64,000 nucleotides of DNA from Chlamydiales bacterium (GTDB taxonomy: Bacteria; Chlamydiota; Chlamydiia; Chlamydiales; Simkaniaceae): assembly GCA_024233395.1 (NCBI GenBank), contig JACKPR010000002.1, positions 186,001 to 250,000 of the forward strand, in the 5' to 3' direction. The position numbers and the translations under genes were made by a program. A model generated the notes under the pieces. It did no database searches. It was given only the letters and a program-made list of their open reading frames with translations, and had not been told where the DNA came from. Shown piece by piece: positions 27,775 to 36,142 of this stretch. Positions within the stretch are counted from its first letter, which is position 1, and each line of letters opens with the position of its first letter.

Positions 27775-30700
27775 TTAAACAATACTTTGTGACATCACTT
27801 GATATTGCGCATCGGCAACAAGCCCTGGAGCTTTAATCAATGTATCATTCCATTTATCAAACTCTCTAACGAGTGCTCCACGGTGAGTATCGGTTTGCTG
27901 AATTTGATCATTCGTAATCTGTTGTTCAGCTTGGATGGCTTGGAAAAATCCTTGTTCATCAGAAACTTCTTTGAGGTACTCTCCTTTAAGCATTTCGAGT
28001 CCTCCTCCCATCATTTGTCCCACACCTTGTGTTACCATTGAAATTCTCAGGGCTTTTGAAGCCAGTTGCGTCAATTCAACAGCATTTTCATCCATATAAA
28101 CCGCCATTTTTTCAATGTAATCGGCAAGTTTTGGAATAATTTTTCGAATCCCATCGGTAATTGAAGAGCTCGATTCTACTGTAGATGAAGCTCCTTCAGC
28201 TGCACCACCAAAAGCAAGTCCTGTTCCACCAACAGCTGCTGCAATCGCAGCCATTACAGCTTGGACAATTTCAAGAATTTCCATCAGTTCTTTATCTTTT
28301 GAATCGATTGCTTTTGCTAAGTCAACACCAAACGAAGTTGAACCGAAAGAGATTCCAAACCCAGTAAGAGCAGCGCCCCCTTGTTTACCGACTTTTTCGC
28401 CAACAGCTTTTGCTATCCTTGATAAGATATTTTCCTCTTGTTTTTCAACTTGCTGCGCAGCATTATCGGCAATGTTCCCAGCATTCTGCGAAATAGCCTC
28501 AACAACTTGAGTACCGACTTGTTGGACGATTGTTGCCGCTGCAACATCTTCATCTTTCACAGGTGCATTCTCTTCACCACTTTCTCCAGAACTTTCTGAT
28601 GCAGATTCAGCAGCAGCCTCTCCAGCCTCTTCTCCTGAAGCATCAAGAGATCCTGCACCTAGTGTAAGAAGAGTGACAACAATGACAACCGTTACATCTG
28701 CAAGAACTTTAGCAACTTTATCGCTAATTCCCATGTCTTCGAAAAGTTTTGCGATTCCGTTCGTAATTTTATCGGTTACACCAAAATCAGACATGACAAG
28801 CATAACAGTCATGATTCCTGCTAGCCAGTATTGCTGAGCTGCGACAGCTAAGCAAATCACCACAACCATCGCCACATCCATCAGAGGTTTGAGCGCTGGA
28901 TTTTCTAACATCTCGATCCCTAGCTTCTTATCTGATTTCATCAAATCTGAAGCCCATCCTTTCTGATCAATAACCTCGCAAAGCCCGGCTAAAAGGAGTT
29001 GCCCAAAGGCGCGAAGAACATGTGTGATCAGTTGCATTCCATTGGTAATATCCTTAGTAAAGTCACTATTCGTTGTAAATAGTCCTACTCCACCTGTAAG
29101 AATGGCTGTAATCATTACAGCAGCCATAAGATCAAAGGCTTGCTCTATTTTTCCATGAATGATGTCGTTAAAGATTTCTCCATAAGCCTTAAATCCTTTT
29201 GCAAGATCACTAAGATCACTCTTAGCTGCAGAGAAATTTCCAGTTACAACATGAGCAAACAATTTACCAATATCTGCTAAAACGTGAGCAATTGCATCAA
29301 ATGCATCTTCAATCCATCCAAAAATTCCATGGTGATGGTGGTGCTCGGCAGCTTCAAGCTTTTTCAGAGCAGCATTAATTTTCGTAAGGGTTTGCTTAAG
29401 AGCAACGATATTGGCTTCAGATTCTTTCTCTTGAATTTTGTTTTGATCAGCATTCTTCTTTAAAGCAACTGCTTCAAGTTGCATCACGATCTCTTCCATC
29501 ATAAAGATCGCTTTTTCCCCATGATCTTCTTCAATATAATGGATGATTTGCTCAAGTTCTGAAATTTGCTTTAGAGCTTTATCGATCACCTTATCAAAGG
29601 CTGCTTTTCCTTGAGAAATATAGAGTTCAGCAAGAGCGGGATCATCGACATTATTTTTCTCAATATTATCAAATGTTGAAATAATGGAATTCGCAAAATT
29701 CGTCCAAATTCCACTATCACTCCACCACCAAAAATTGATCATTTTTGATTGAATAAAAGCATTAACACCTTGTTTTAAAATTTGATTGAGTTCACCCCGA
29801 ACATCAGGATTTTTTCCAAACTCACTGAAAAGAGTGAGAAGGACTTTGAAAAAGTCTCCAAAATCATGTGTTTTCTGGAACTGTTGAACAGCTGTTGTAA
29901 ATTGATTGAGAAGTTTTTCCATTTTTACTAAATGTTGAAGCTGCATTCGTAGTTCAACGAGCCGTTTTTGGAGGTTGTTGATTTCATTTCTTTCCGCATC
30001 ATCTGCCACATCGGAAACAAGGGCTGCTGATTCAAAAATAGCATTTTGTCCCTTAGCATGACTTCCTTCAGCCGTTTTAATTTGAAGGGCCAAGAAGAAT
30101 TGACTCGCTTGATTGTTTTGTTTTTCAAGTTTTTCCATTTCTTCATTGAGAACCCTTTGGAAGGGTGAAGGCATTTCCATTGCTGTTTCTAAAATTGATT
30201 CAAGTTGTGGCATCATCTGATTTTTAAACACTTGGTAATAAAAGCCACCATACCAACCGATAAAAGGATCATTAAAGTATTGTCCCCAATGCTCATGACA
30301 AGAGGACTCGATATTTTCGAGCATCGTTTCGATTTGAGGATCGCCCTTATACCAAGTTTTTAAATCTTGAAGAAGTTGCTGAAAGTCTTTCCAATTTCCC
30401 TCGGGACCGTTATTTCCTTCTCCACACCACCAATTATTGTTAATGGATTTCATATACTTTACGAAATCATCAACAAGCTTTTCTTGGGTTAAGAGATGAC
30501 TTGTATTGAGTTGATCGACTTTTTCATTGATTTGTTCATCAAGAGATGTATTTTTATCTGCTTCGATTCCAAGTTTTGAAAGAAGGCCTGCAGCTTCAAA
30601 AATGGCATTTCTACCACTAGCTGTATCTCCCTGAGTTTGATCGGTATTGAGCGTTTGATAGAGGAGTTCTTCTTTGGCTTTCTGAGCTTGTTTTTTTTCT

Positions 30701-30891
30701 TCTTCTTCCTGAATCTTTTGAAGAGCAAGAGGATTTTCATGAGCATAATGAATCCCTAAATGCTCTAAAACCTCATTTGTCCTTAGTGATACCGTTGAGG
30801 TTAATAGATCCTCTGTACTTGTTCCTTTCTCTGCGATGGCATGGATGGCATAGCGCGCACCTGCTTGTACCTGTTTCGCATGATTTTCCAT
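27775..30891 (-). CDS. copB: T3SS major translocator, CopB/SctE-like, very large (operon 2)
   Basis: 1038 aa from the ATG at 30891 (MENHAKQVQAG), preceded by AGGGGT; an in-frame extension to 30942 would overlap the upstream gene. The C-terminal half resembles the 806-aa paralogue, with hydrophobic segments around VMITAILTGGVGLF, VAMVVVICLAVAAQQYWLAGIM and VLADVTVVIVVTLLTLGAGS. The N-terminal half has two related modules, each opening with a 'G.NAIFE.A.L.S' motif (GRNAIFEAAGLLSKLG and GQNAIFESAALVSDVA), which explains most of the extra 230 residues. A natural run of five His occurs just before FGWIEDAFDAI, where the paralogue has AEHHSGGLFGWI. Confidence 0.82.
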   Translation of the reverse strand: MENHAKQVQAGARYAIHAIAEKGTSTEDLLTSTVSLRTNEVLEHLGIHYAHENPLALQKIQEEEEKKQAQKAKEELLYQTLNTDQTQGDTASGRNAIFEAAGLLSKLGIEADKNTSLDEQINEKVDQLNTSHLLTQEKLVDDFVKYMKSINNNWWCGEGNNGPEGNWKDFQQLLQDLKTWYKGDPQIETMLENIESSCHEHWGQYFNDPFIGWYGGFYYQVFKNQMMPQLESILETAMEMPSPFQRVLNEEMEKLEKQNNQASQFFLALQIKTAEGSHAKGQNAIFESAALVSDVADDAERNEINNLQKRLVELRMQLQHLVKMEKLLNQFTTAVQQFQKTHDFGDFFKVLLTLFSEFGKNPDVRGELNQILKQGVNAFIQSKMINFWWWSDSGIWTNFANSIISTFDNIEKNNVDDPALAELYISQGKAAFDKVIDKALKQISELEQIIHYIEEDHGEKAIFMMEEIVMQLEAVALKKNADQNKIQEKESEANIVALKQTLTKINAALKKLEAAEHHHHHGIFGWIEDAFDAIAHVLADIGKLFAHVVTGNFSAAKSDLSDLAKGFKAYGEIFNDIIHGKIEQAFDLMAAVMITAILTGGVGLFTTNSDFTKDITNGMQLITHVLRAFGQLLLAGLCEVIDQKGWASDLMKSDKKLGIEMLENPALKPLMDVAMVVVICLAVAAQQYWLAGIMTVMLVMSDFGVTDKITNGIAKLFEDMGISDKVAKVLADVTVVIVVTLLTLGAGSLDASGEEAGEAAAESASESSGESGEENAPVKDEDVAAATIVQQVGTQVVEAISQNAGNIADNAAQQVEKQEENILSRIAKAVGEKVGKQGGAALTGFGISFGSTSFGVDLAKAIDSKDKELMEILEIVQAVMAAIAAAVGGTGLAFGGAAEGASSTVESSSSITDGIRKIIPKLADYIEKMAVYMDENAVELTQLASKALRISMVTQGVGQMMGGGLEMLKGEYLKEVSDEQGFFQAIQAEQQITNDQIQQTDTHRGALVREFDKWNDTLIKAPGLVADAQYQVMSQSIV

Positions 30892-30913
30892 AAGTTTTTT
30901 ACCCCTATTATAA

Positions 30914-31312
30914 TTAGTATAAACTTTGTAGTAAGTTAGCAATTGAACTTAAAATATTATCGACAGTCATAATGAGCTGAGACACTTCTTGTGATGAGTT
31001 ACCATCTGATTGCATCGTTTGTGTATCTGCATCGACATAAGGCTTAATTTGTGTCGCAGCTTCTTGCGATTCCGATTGATCAACCTGAAGCTCTGTTGCC
31101 CACTGACTCTCCTCCGGTCCATAGTTTTTATCCGACGAACTCGGTGGATGAGCTGCTTTATCATTAATCGTTGTCTCCCAATTCTTATAGATGGTCATAA
31201 GTAAAATCGATAAATCGTTTGTCGTTGTTGCATCTAACTGCTGAGTATCTTGAATCGTTGTTTGGTACCCAACCATCGATTCGAAAACGAAAAGTAATCC
31301 TTCCGCACTCAT
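30914..31312 (-). CDS. Small protein of translocator operon 2 (132 aa)
   Basis: Start chosen at the ATG at 31312 (MSAEGLLFVFES), eight bases after a perfect AGGAGG; a GTG three codons upstream is less likely. Thr/Gln/Ser-rich, no signal peptide, C-terminal hydrophobic heptad helix ending NLLQSLY. Positional and size counterpart of the 140-aa protein at 24714. Function unknown; candidate tip/filament subunit or translocator partner. Confidence 0.8.
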   Translation of the reverse strand: MSAEGLLFVFESMVGYQTTIQDTQQLDATTTNDLSILLMTIYKNWETTINDKAAHPPSSSDKNYGPEESQWATELQVDQSESQEAATQIKPYVDADTQTMQSDGNSSQEVSQLIMTVDNILSSIANLLQSLY

Positions 31313-31336
31313 TGTTGTCACCTCCTTCTTATAAAA

Positions 31337-32017
31337 TTATTTTCCGATATTATTATTTGCTGTTTTCTCAACACTGTTCAAAGCTGAAAAGCCCATGTGG
31401 ATCATCGCTTTTGTTGTTGAATCTTGTTTTGACCAGTAGTTAAGTTTTGCTTGAACGACCGAAGACTGACTTGTTGTCTTCGCTTCGTTGAATTGGTTAT
31501 TGATAATTCCTAAAAATCCCCCGTCATTAGGAATATGCCCTGCATTGGCCCAAGCATCATGCCAGTGGGTGTAGACATTACTTCCATCAAGTGTTGCATC
31601 TTGGAAAATTGTGGCAGCAGGATTCTTAGTATTATAAAAGTGATCTTCAAATCCTTCGATAAAGGTATCAGAGAAATACCCCATTTTTTCAAAGTTGCTA
31701 ATATAGTGCATCATCGTCTGATAAACACCCACAGCATCAGCAGCGACTGATTCTCCAGTACTAGAGTCCTTAAATTGGTTAAAATCATCTAAAATCGTAT
31801 TCCGATCTTGCTGAATAATTTTCAAGGCATTCATGATCTCAGCTTGACGGTGCATCCGGTATCCTTCAATGAACTCTCCGATACAGGTTAATAGAGAGGC
31901 AAAGATATATTGAAGGGCCTCGCCGACCTTATGATGCGCCATTAATTCATCGATATGATGACGCTCATATTGCCATTGAGCTTCCCAGGGATTAGAAGCG
32001 GTAATTGGTGCTGACAT
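31337..32017 (-). CDS. First protein of translocator operon 2 (226 aa)
   Basis: Starts MSAPITASNPWEAQW. Helical, Tyr/His/Gln-rich, with an aromatic-rich middle (IEGFEDHFYNTKNPAATIF) and a C-terminal helical region (QFNEAKTTSQSSVVQAKLNYWSK...) like that of the 245-aa counterpart at 25150, including a tryptophan-rich spacer before it. No signal peptide or membrane segment, so export by the T3SS is plausible. It heads operon 2. Confidence 0.8.
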   Translation of the reverse strand: MSAPITASNPWEAQWQYERHHIDELMAHHKVGEALQYIFASLLTCIGEFIEGYRMHRQAEIMNALKIIQQDRNTILDDFNQFKDSSTGESVAADAVGVYQTMMHYISNFEKMGYFSDTFIEGFEDHFYNTKNPAATIFQDATLDGSNVYTHWHDAWANAGHIPNDGGFLGIINNQFNEAKTTSQSSVVQAKLNYWSKQDSTTKAMIHMGFSALNSVEKTANNNIGK

Positions 32018-32112
32018 AAGTATTCCCCCATTATTTGATTATTTTCACAAAATGGACCCTTCCCATAATGGCCGTTTTGCGCCAATAATCGGCAGCAACC
32101 AAATCTGTATAG

Positions 32113-32191
32113 CTTTGTACTTTTCCCGAGCTTTTTGTACCTGACCCCAAGACTTGGGCGTCTAGTAGACGCACTTACCTTCCCCGTAAGT
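32113..32191 (-). promoter_or_regulatory. Hairpin array upstream of translocator operon 2
   Basis: TTTTGTACC at 32133-32141 (with a second TTTGTAC at 32114-32120) is followed by three adjacent perfect hairpins: CCCAA/TTGGG (32146-32158), GCGTCT/AGACGC (32158-32172) and ACTTAC/GTAAGT (32173-32191). Same logic as the leader of operon 1. No gene lies between 32018 and 32316. Confidence 0.5.
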
Positions 32192-32316
32192 GGTTATGAA
32201 AGAATGTTGGATACAACACTCCTCAACTATTATCTTAACATAATCCTAATAAATAGCAAACATTCTTTTAAAAATTCTGCAAAACAAACAGCTTTAAGCT
32301 GTTTTCTTTAAAAGAG

Positions 32317-32781
32317 TTACGACTGAATCCAGTTTTTTGGGGGTTTCTTTTTCTTCTTCTTTGGAGCTTGCTCTCCCCCTTCTTTTGAAGCCGTTCCTCC
32401 TCCTTCTTTCTTTTCTTTTGATGCATCTTTAAGAGCTCCCACCCCTTCTTCGAGCTTTTTCTTCGCCCCTTCAATGGCATTCCATTGCTCTTGAGAAAAG
32501 TTTTTGGGGTTGTTGGAATAAGCTGCAAGTTGCTCTGGTGTAAGACCTGTTTTATCACAGACCCGTTTTGTCTCTTCTTCAATCTTACGCTTAAGAATCA
32601 TGACTTTTTTAACGGCCTCTTTCTTTTCCTCAGGCGTCCCATTCATCATAATATACTTAAAGCGTTCGAAATACTCGACCGAATCCTCGAAAACCTCTTG
32701 AAGACGCTTTTCTTTTTCTTCAGCGCTGAGGTTGAAAAACTCCATAATCCTATCAAACTCATCTTCCATCGCCTTCTCCAT
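32317..32781 (-). CDS. Hypothetical charged helical protein with polylysine tail (154 aa)
   Basis: Not recognised. Soluble and highly charged: a helical N-terminal half (FFNLSAEEKEKRLQEVFED) and a low-complexity C-terminus rich in Lys/Glu/Gly ending in a run of six Lys and KNWIQS. Two close ATGs (32781 and 32769) are possible starts. It is transcribed toward the translocator operons with about 300 bp between, so it could be their chaperone, but it lacks the tetratricopeptide pattern of LcrH/SycD chaperones. Confidence 0.72.
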   Translation of the reverse strand: MEKAMEDEFDRIMEFFNLSAEEKEKRLQEVFEDSVEYFERFKYIMMNGTPEEKKEAVKKVMILKRKIEEETKRVCDKTGLTPEQLAAYSNNPKNFSQEQWNAIEGAKKKLEEGVGALKDASKEKKEGGGTASKEGGEQAPKKKKKKPPKNWIQS

Positions 32782-32825
32782 TGGTTATCCGGGCCTACTC
32801 CCTCATTATATATCATCAAATAGGG

Positions 32826-33003
32826 AGTGTCTAGTCCTTTGAATAAAAATGTTTCATGCAATTTGCGCCCAGATTTTTAGTCACTCCTGCTTTCCCAAAA
32901 TCGATCGTCTTGTCCATGTGACAAGGGGAGATTTTTGGAGAGTAGAAGGGAGTGGAAAGATGGGTCAAAGTGGATGAAACGTTTTTTATCCAAAGGAGGA
33001 GTC
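32826..33003. repeat. Terminal-inverted-repeat element, TTGTC-N5-GACAA core
   Basis: Left arm TCCTTTGAATAAAAATGTTTCAT (about 32835-32857) pairs with the right arm complement TCCTTTGGATAAAAAACGTTTCAT (about 32974-33000). The core palindrome TTGTCCATGTGACAA is at 32910-32924. The flanking interior (GCCCAGATTTTT, AAAATCGATCGTCT, GGAAAGATGGGTCA) is shared with the element at 46429-46587. No coding capacity. Confidence 0.7.
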
Positions 33004-33044
33004 CTTCTCTTGCGAAAAATCAGAGAAACCTTTAAACCAAGGGG

Positions 33045-33258
33045 TTATTACCCCTGATTGCTATCTATTTCGCAACAGAGGTTTTTAGAATAAATACAGA
33101 TATGAGATGAATACCGAGTTAAGGTGGATTCACCTTAACGAAGGGAAGAAGCGAAGTAGATGGGTTTATTCTAAAAGATAGCTGGTGCGCTAACTTATTA
33201 TTAATAGAGGACTTGGTGAAGATAATAAAGAGAAAAATAGATAGTAATCAGGGGTATT
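33045..33258. repeat. 214-bp nested inverted repeat supplying the scc4 ribosome site
   Basis: Left end ATTACCCCTGATTGCTATCTATTT pairs with the right end (complement AATACCCCTGATTACTATCTATTT). Nested arms TTTTTAGAATAAA/TTTATTCTAAAA and a central GTTAAGGTG-GATT-CACCTTAAC hairpin (about 33118-33140) lie inside. The right terminus (AGGGG at 33250-33254) is the Shine-Dalgarno of scc4, four bases before its ATG. Confidence 0.65.
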
Positions 33259-33669
33259 ATGCAAATTGAACAATTGATCGAAAATTTATCATCTGAGCTT
33301 AAGCTTGAGGCCATCCCTCAAAAGGATAAAAATGGACTCTATCAGCTAAAGGTCGGATCTTCCCCCCAGATTTCCATAAAAGAACTCGATCCAGGGGTCT
33401 TTTTCGAAGCCCGCATCCTCCCAATCCCCAAAGAAGGAAATAAAGAAGCTCTCTTCATTTATCTAATGAAAGCAAATCTCTTGGGACAAGGAACAGGAGG
33501 TGCTGCTATAGGGATTGATGCTTCAGAAAAGTTCTTCACCTTAGCACTTACTCTCCCTTTTGAAGTCAATTACAGAACCTTTCATGAAAGTTTAGAAGAC
33601 TACCTCAATTACATTGATTATTGGAAAGAAGAAGTCACTAATTTTATGGAAAAAGGTCTTATGCAATAG
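33259..33669 (+). CDS. scc4: T3SS chaperone Scc4-like (CT663 homologue)
   Basis: 136 aa, acidic, CesT/SycE-like class I chaperone fold: N-terminal helix (IEQLIENLSSELKL), a beta-rich middle (GLYQLKVGSSPQISI...FFEARIL) and C-terminal helices (FHESLEDYLNYIDYWKEEV). In Chlamydia Scc4 pairs with Scc1 to chaperone the gatekeeper CopN and also contacts RNA polymerase. Identification rests on the fold pattern plus its position directly before sctD, as CT663-CT664. ATG at 33259 is preceded by AGGGG contributed by the upstream repeat. Confidence 0.85.
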   Translation: MQIEQLIENLSSELKLEAIPQKDKNGLYQLKVGSSPQISIKELDPGVFFEARILPIPKEGNKEALFIYLMKANLLGQGTGGAAIGIDASEKFFTLALTLPFEVNYRTFHESLEDYLNYIDYWKEEVTNFMEKGLMQ

Positions 33670-33683
33670 ACTTCTTACGAAAC

Positions 33684-33849
33684 ATGAACCTATCTCACTA
33701 TTATAAATCATTAGGTTTTTGGAGGATTTTTTCCAAAGTCTTCGTTTGATTTTGATGCACATACTTAAACAAGTAGGGCAAGAAATCAAACGAAAAGTTT
33801 GGGTAAAAGAGACAAAAAGTTGGGATTTGGAATAGTGAGATAGGTTCAT
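33684..33849. repeat. 166-bp MITE-like element, copy 1 of an identical pair
   Basis: Termini ATGAACCTATCTCACTATT and its exact complement AATAGTGAGATAGGTTCAT. Inner arms TCGTTTGATTT/AAATCAAACGA flank a short centre. I read it as base-for-base identical to 56360-56525. A 108-bp internally deleted, inverted relative is at 38215-38322. Identity of two copies about 22.6 kb apart implies recent movement or gene conversion. It lies 15 bp after scc4. Confidence 0.8.
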
Positions 33850-33916
33850 GTTCGGTATAAATTCTTGTAGTCATAAAACGATTAAATGTGTATGTTTCGA
33901 AAGATAAGGTTTATTG

Positions 33917-33974
33917 AACCTAAGTGATGATTTAGGAGTAACTAAGTAAATACTAGTAAATCATCACTAGGGTT
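33917..33974. repeat. Short inverted repeat upstream of sctD
   Basis: AACCTAAGTGATGATTTA pairs with TAAATCATCACTAGGGTT (two mismatches in 18) around a 22-nt spacer, ending 18 bp before the sctD start. Could be an operator, an attenuating hairpin or a small dispersed repeat. Confidence 0.5.
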
Positions 33975-33992
33975 TAATAATGGTATGAGGTA

Positions 33993-35741
33993 ATGGCTAG
34001 TTATTTAGTTGCCGAAGAAGGTCCTCTCGCAGGACTTATCATTCGCTTTGAAGAAGGAAGTGAATGGATTCTTGGGCGTGATCCCGATGTTTCTTATCAG
34101 GTATTAGAAGATCCCATGGTTTCTCGAAAACATGTGATCTGTCGTTTAACCGATGATGGATACGTTTTAGAAAATTTAAGTGCTGTTAACCCTGCAAGTG
34201 TGAATGGAAAACCGATTGACGAACCCGTTTTACTACAAGAAGGGGATACCGTTCAAATTGGGAATGTTTTCTTCCATTTCACTTTAAAAGACCCCATCGA
34301 AAGCAAAAGTACAGAAGAAGAAGTCGAAGGAAGAGCGCTGGACGAATCTTCAACAATTTATGAAGAATCGGATGATTTGGGAGCTCTAGCTTTTAGTGGA
34401 GCCTCAGATGCTCGATGGATCATCAAAGTCATTTCAGGACCAAATGCTGGAGCAGAATTTGGCCTTCCAGAAGGATCAACGTATATCATTGGTAAAGATC
34501 CTGACACTTGCGACATCCTATTTCAAGATTTAAGTGTTTCAAGGCAACATGCAAAGATTACAGCAAAATCAGATGGAACTGTCACCATTGAAGATCTTGG
34601 TAGCTTGAATAAGGTGCTTATAAATGGTCAAGAAATTGGAGCTCCAACACAGCTTCAATCACAAGATCTGGTAGCTTTAGGAACCACCTCTTTCTTAGCA
34701 ATAGATCAACAACAAACTCGAGAAACAATTATTTCTCCTTCAGCTGGTCTGGAATATACCCCTCCTCATGCAGAAAAAAAAGAAGAAGAAGCCAATGCTG
34801 CTGAAGAAATTGCCAAGAAGAATTGGAAAAAAATGATCATTCCAACCCGCCATCTTATTATTGCGGGTATCTTTGCAATCCTCCTCATCCTAGGACTTGG
34901 TGGGGTATTTAGCCTCTTTAAAAGTGAAGCCATCACATTGACAATGGGTGATGAAACGCAAGAAGTTGCTAAAGCTCTAAAAAACTTTCCTGAAGTTGAA
35001 TTTTCCTTCAACCCTGCAACAGGAAAACTTTTCATCTTAGGCCATGTGATGACTGAAATTGATCAGCAGGAGATGATCTATCAATTAAAGTCGCTGAGTT
35101 TTGTCCATTCAATTGATGATAATGTGATTATTGATGAATTGGTTTGGGAAAATACAAATGCACTCCTAATGAAAAACCCCGCTTGGAGAGCGGTGAATCT
35201 CACTTCAATTATACCCGGACATTATGTACTCCGTGGCTATGTACAAAATCTTGACGATTCAGCAAAGCTTTCTGAATACATCAATATTAACTTCCCTTAT
35301 TTAGATAAGCTAGACAACCAGGTTGTCGTTGAAAACACCTTAGAAGCCCAGATTCAAGGGATCTTAATGCAAAATCAATTTGGAAATGTAACCTTTCAAT
35401 TCTCCAATGGAGAACTTGTTTTAGCAGGTAGAGTCCCCTCTAACCAAGAGAAAAAATATAACGAAATGATCTCAGAGTTTAAAAAGCTCAAAGGGGTCCG
35501 AATGGTGAAAAACTTTGTCGTTTTATCTCAACCAACAAGTGACATCGTTGATATTTCTTCAAAGTATAAAGTCACCGGAAGTTCAAAATATGGCAACATT
35601 AATCAATATGTTGTGATTAATGGGAAAATTCTTTCTGTAGGTAGTGATTTAGATGGAATGACAATTACTCAAATGCAAAATAATTCTATTTTACTGGAAA
35701 AAGATGGCATAAAATACAGGATTAATTACAATCAGCCTTAA
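33993..35741 (+). CDS. sctD: T3SS inner-membrane ring protein SctD (CdsD) with two FHA domains
   Basis: 582 aa. FHA domain 1 (about residues 1-105; ILGRDPD...SRKHVICRL) and FHA domain 2 (about 145-245; IIGKDPDTCDI...SRQHAKITAK, IEDLGSLNKVLING) face the cytosol. A single membrane helix follows (HLIIAGIFAILLILGLGG, about 287-305), then a periplasmic region with BON-like ring-building domains. Chlamydia CdsD (CT664) has the same order but is about 830 aa; this one has a shorter linker between FHA and membrane segment. FHA domains bind phosphothreonine, and chlamydial PknD is known to phosphorylate CdsD, which fits the kinase gene later in the cluster. Confidence 0.94.
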   Translation: MASYLVAEEGPLAGLIIRFEEGSEWILGRDPDVSYQVLEDPMVSRKHVICRLTDDGYVLENLSAVNPASVNGKPIDEPVLLQEGDTVQIGNVFFHFTLKDPIESKSTEEEVEGRALDESSTIYEESDDLGALAFSGASDARWIIKVISGPNAGAEFGLPEGSTYIIGKDPDTCDILFQDLSVSRQHAKITAKSDGTVTIEDLGSLNKVLINGQEIGAPTQLQSQDLVALGTTSFLAIDQQQTRETIISPSAGLEYTPPHAEKKEEEANAAEEIAKKNWKKMIIPTRHLIIAGIFAILLILGLGGVFSLFKSEAITLTMGDETQEVAKALKNFPEVEFSFNPATGKLFILGHVMTEIDQQEMIYQLKSLSFVHSIDDNVIIDELVWENTNALLMKNPAWRAVNLTSIIPGHYVLRGYVQNLDDSAKLSEYININFPYLDKLDNQVVVENTLEAQIQGILMQNQFGNVTFQFSNGELVLAGRVPSNQEKKYNEMISEFKKLKGVRMVKNFVVLSQPTSDIVDISSKYKVTGSSKYGNINQYVVINGKILSVGSDLDGMTITQMQNNSILLEKDGIKYRINYNQP

Positions 35742-35775
35742 CACAAGAAATGTAACTTAAAGGTTTTTATAGCTA

Positions 35776-36021
35776 ATGTTCGGACTAGAAAAAGATAAAG
35801 ATAAAGGTAAACCAAAGCACTTCGAGTTTGATTTAGAAAAAGAACTCAAAGCAGACCATAAAGAAAAGAAAAGAGTCCTTGATCAAATTGAAGCTCAAAC
35901 CAACCACTTAAAAACAACACTTCGTGAAGGAACAGCCTCAGAAAACTTTGATAAGTGTGGAGTTCTTCTTCAAGCTTATGCTGCTCTTAAGCGTGTGGTA
36001 AATCGTACAACGAGAACATAG
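35776..36021 (+). CDS. cdsE: Needle chaperone CdsE-like (CT665 homologue)
   Basis: 81 aa, very charged and helical (KADHKEKKRVLDQIEAQTNHLKTTL), no signal peptide. In Chlamydia the gene between CdsD and the needle subunit encodes CdsE, which with CdsG keeps the needle protein soluble. Identification is by size, charge pattern and position. Confidence 0.8.
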   Translation: MFGLEKDKDKGKPKHFEFDLEKELKADHKEKKRVLDQIEAQTNHLKTTLREGTASENFDKCGVLLQAYAALKRVVNRTTRT

Positions 36022-36069
36022 AGTGTTTGCAAAAAAACCTTTTTGCATCCTCAGAAAAAGAAAAACTAT

Positions 36070-36122
36070 TTAATCCTTTTCTTAAATCCTAAAAGAATGG
36101 CATAGGGATAAGAAAAGATTAA
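36070..36122 (+). other. Hairpin in the cdsE-sctF spacer
   Basis: TTAATCCTTTTCTTA (36070-36084) pairs with TAAGAAAAGATTAA (36109-36122) with one bulge. It ends 20 bp before the sctF start and just upstream of its GGAG ribosome site, so it could stabilise or process the needle mRNA. Confidence 0.5.
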
Positions 36123-36142
36123 AATCATGGAGATATGATATA

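Noticed and set aside
29325..29345. Run of His codons resembling an affinity tag
   Set aside because: It is embedded in a long natural gene and aligned with a His-containing segment of the paralogue, so not vector sequence.
33592..33849. 85-codon minus-strand frame over the 166-bp element
   Set aside because: It lies inside the repeat and runs into scc4; the same frame is not preserved in the other repeat copy context. No protein features.
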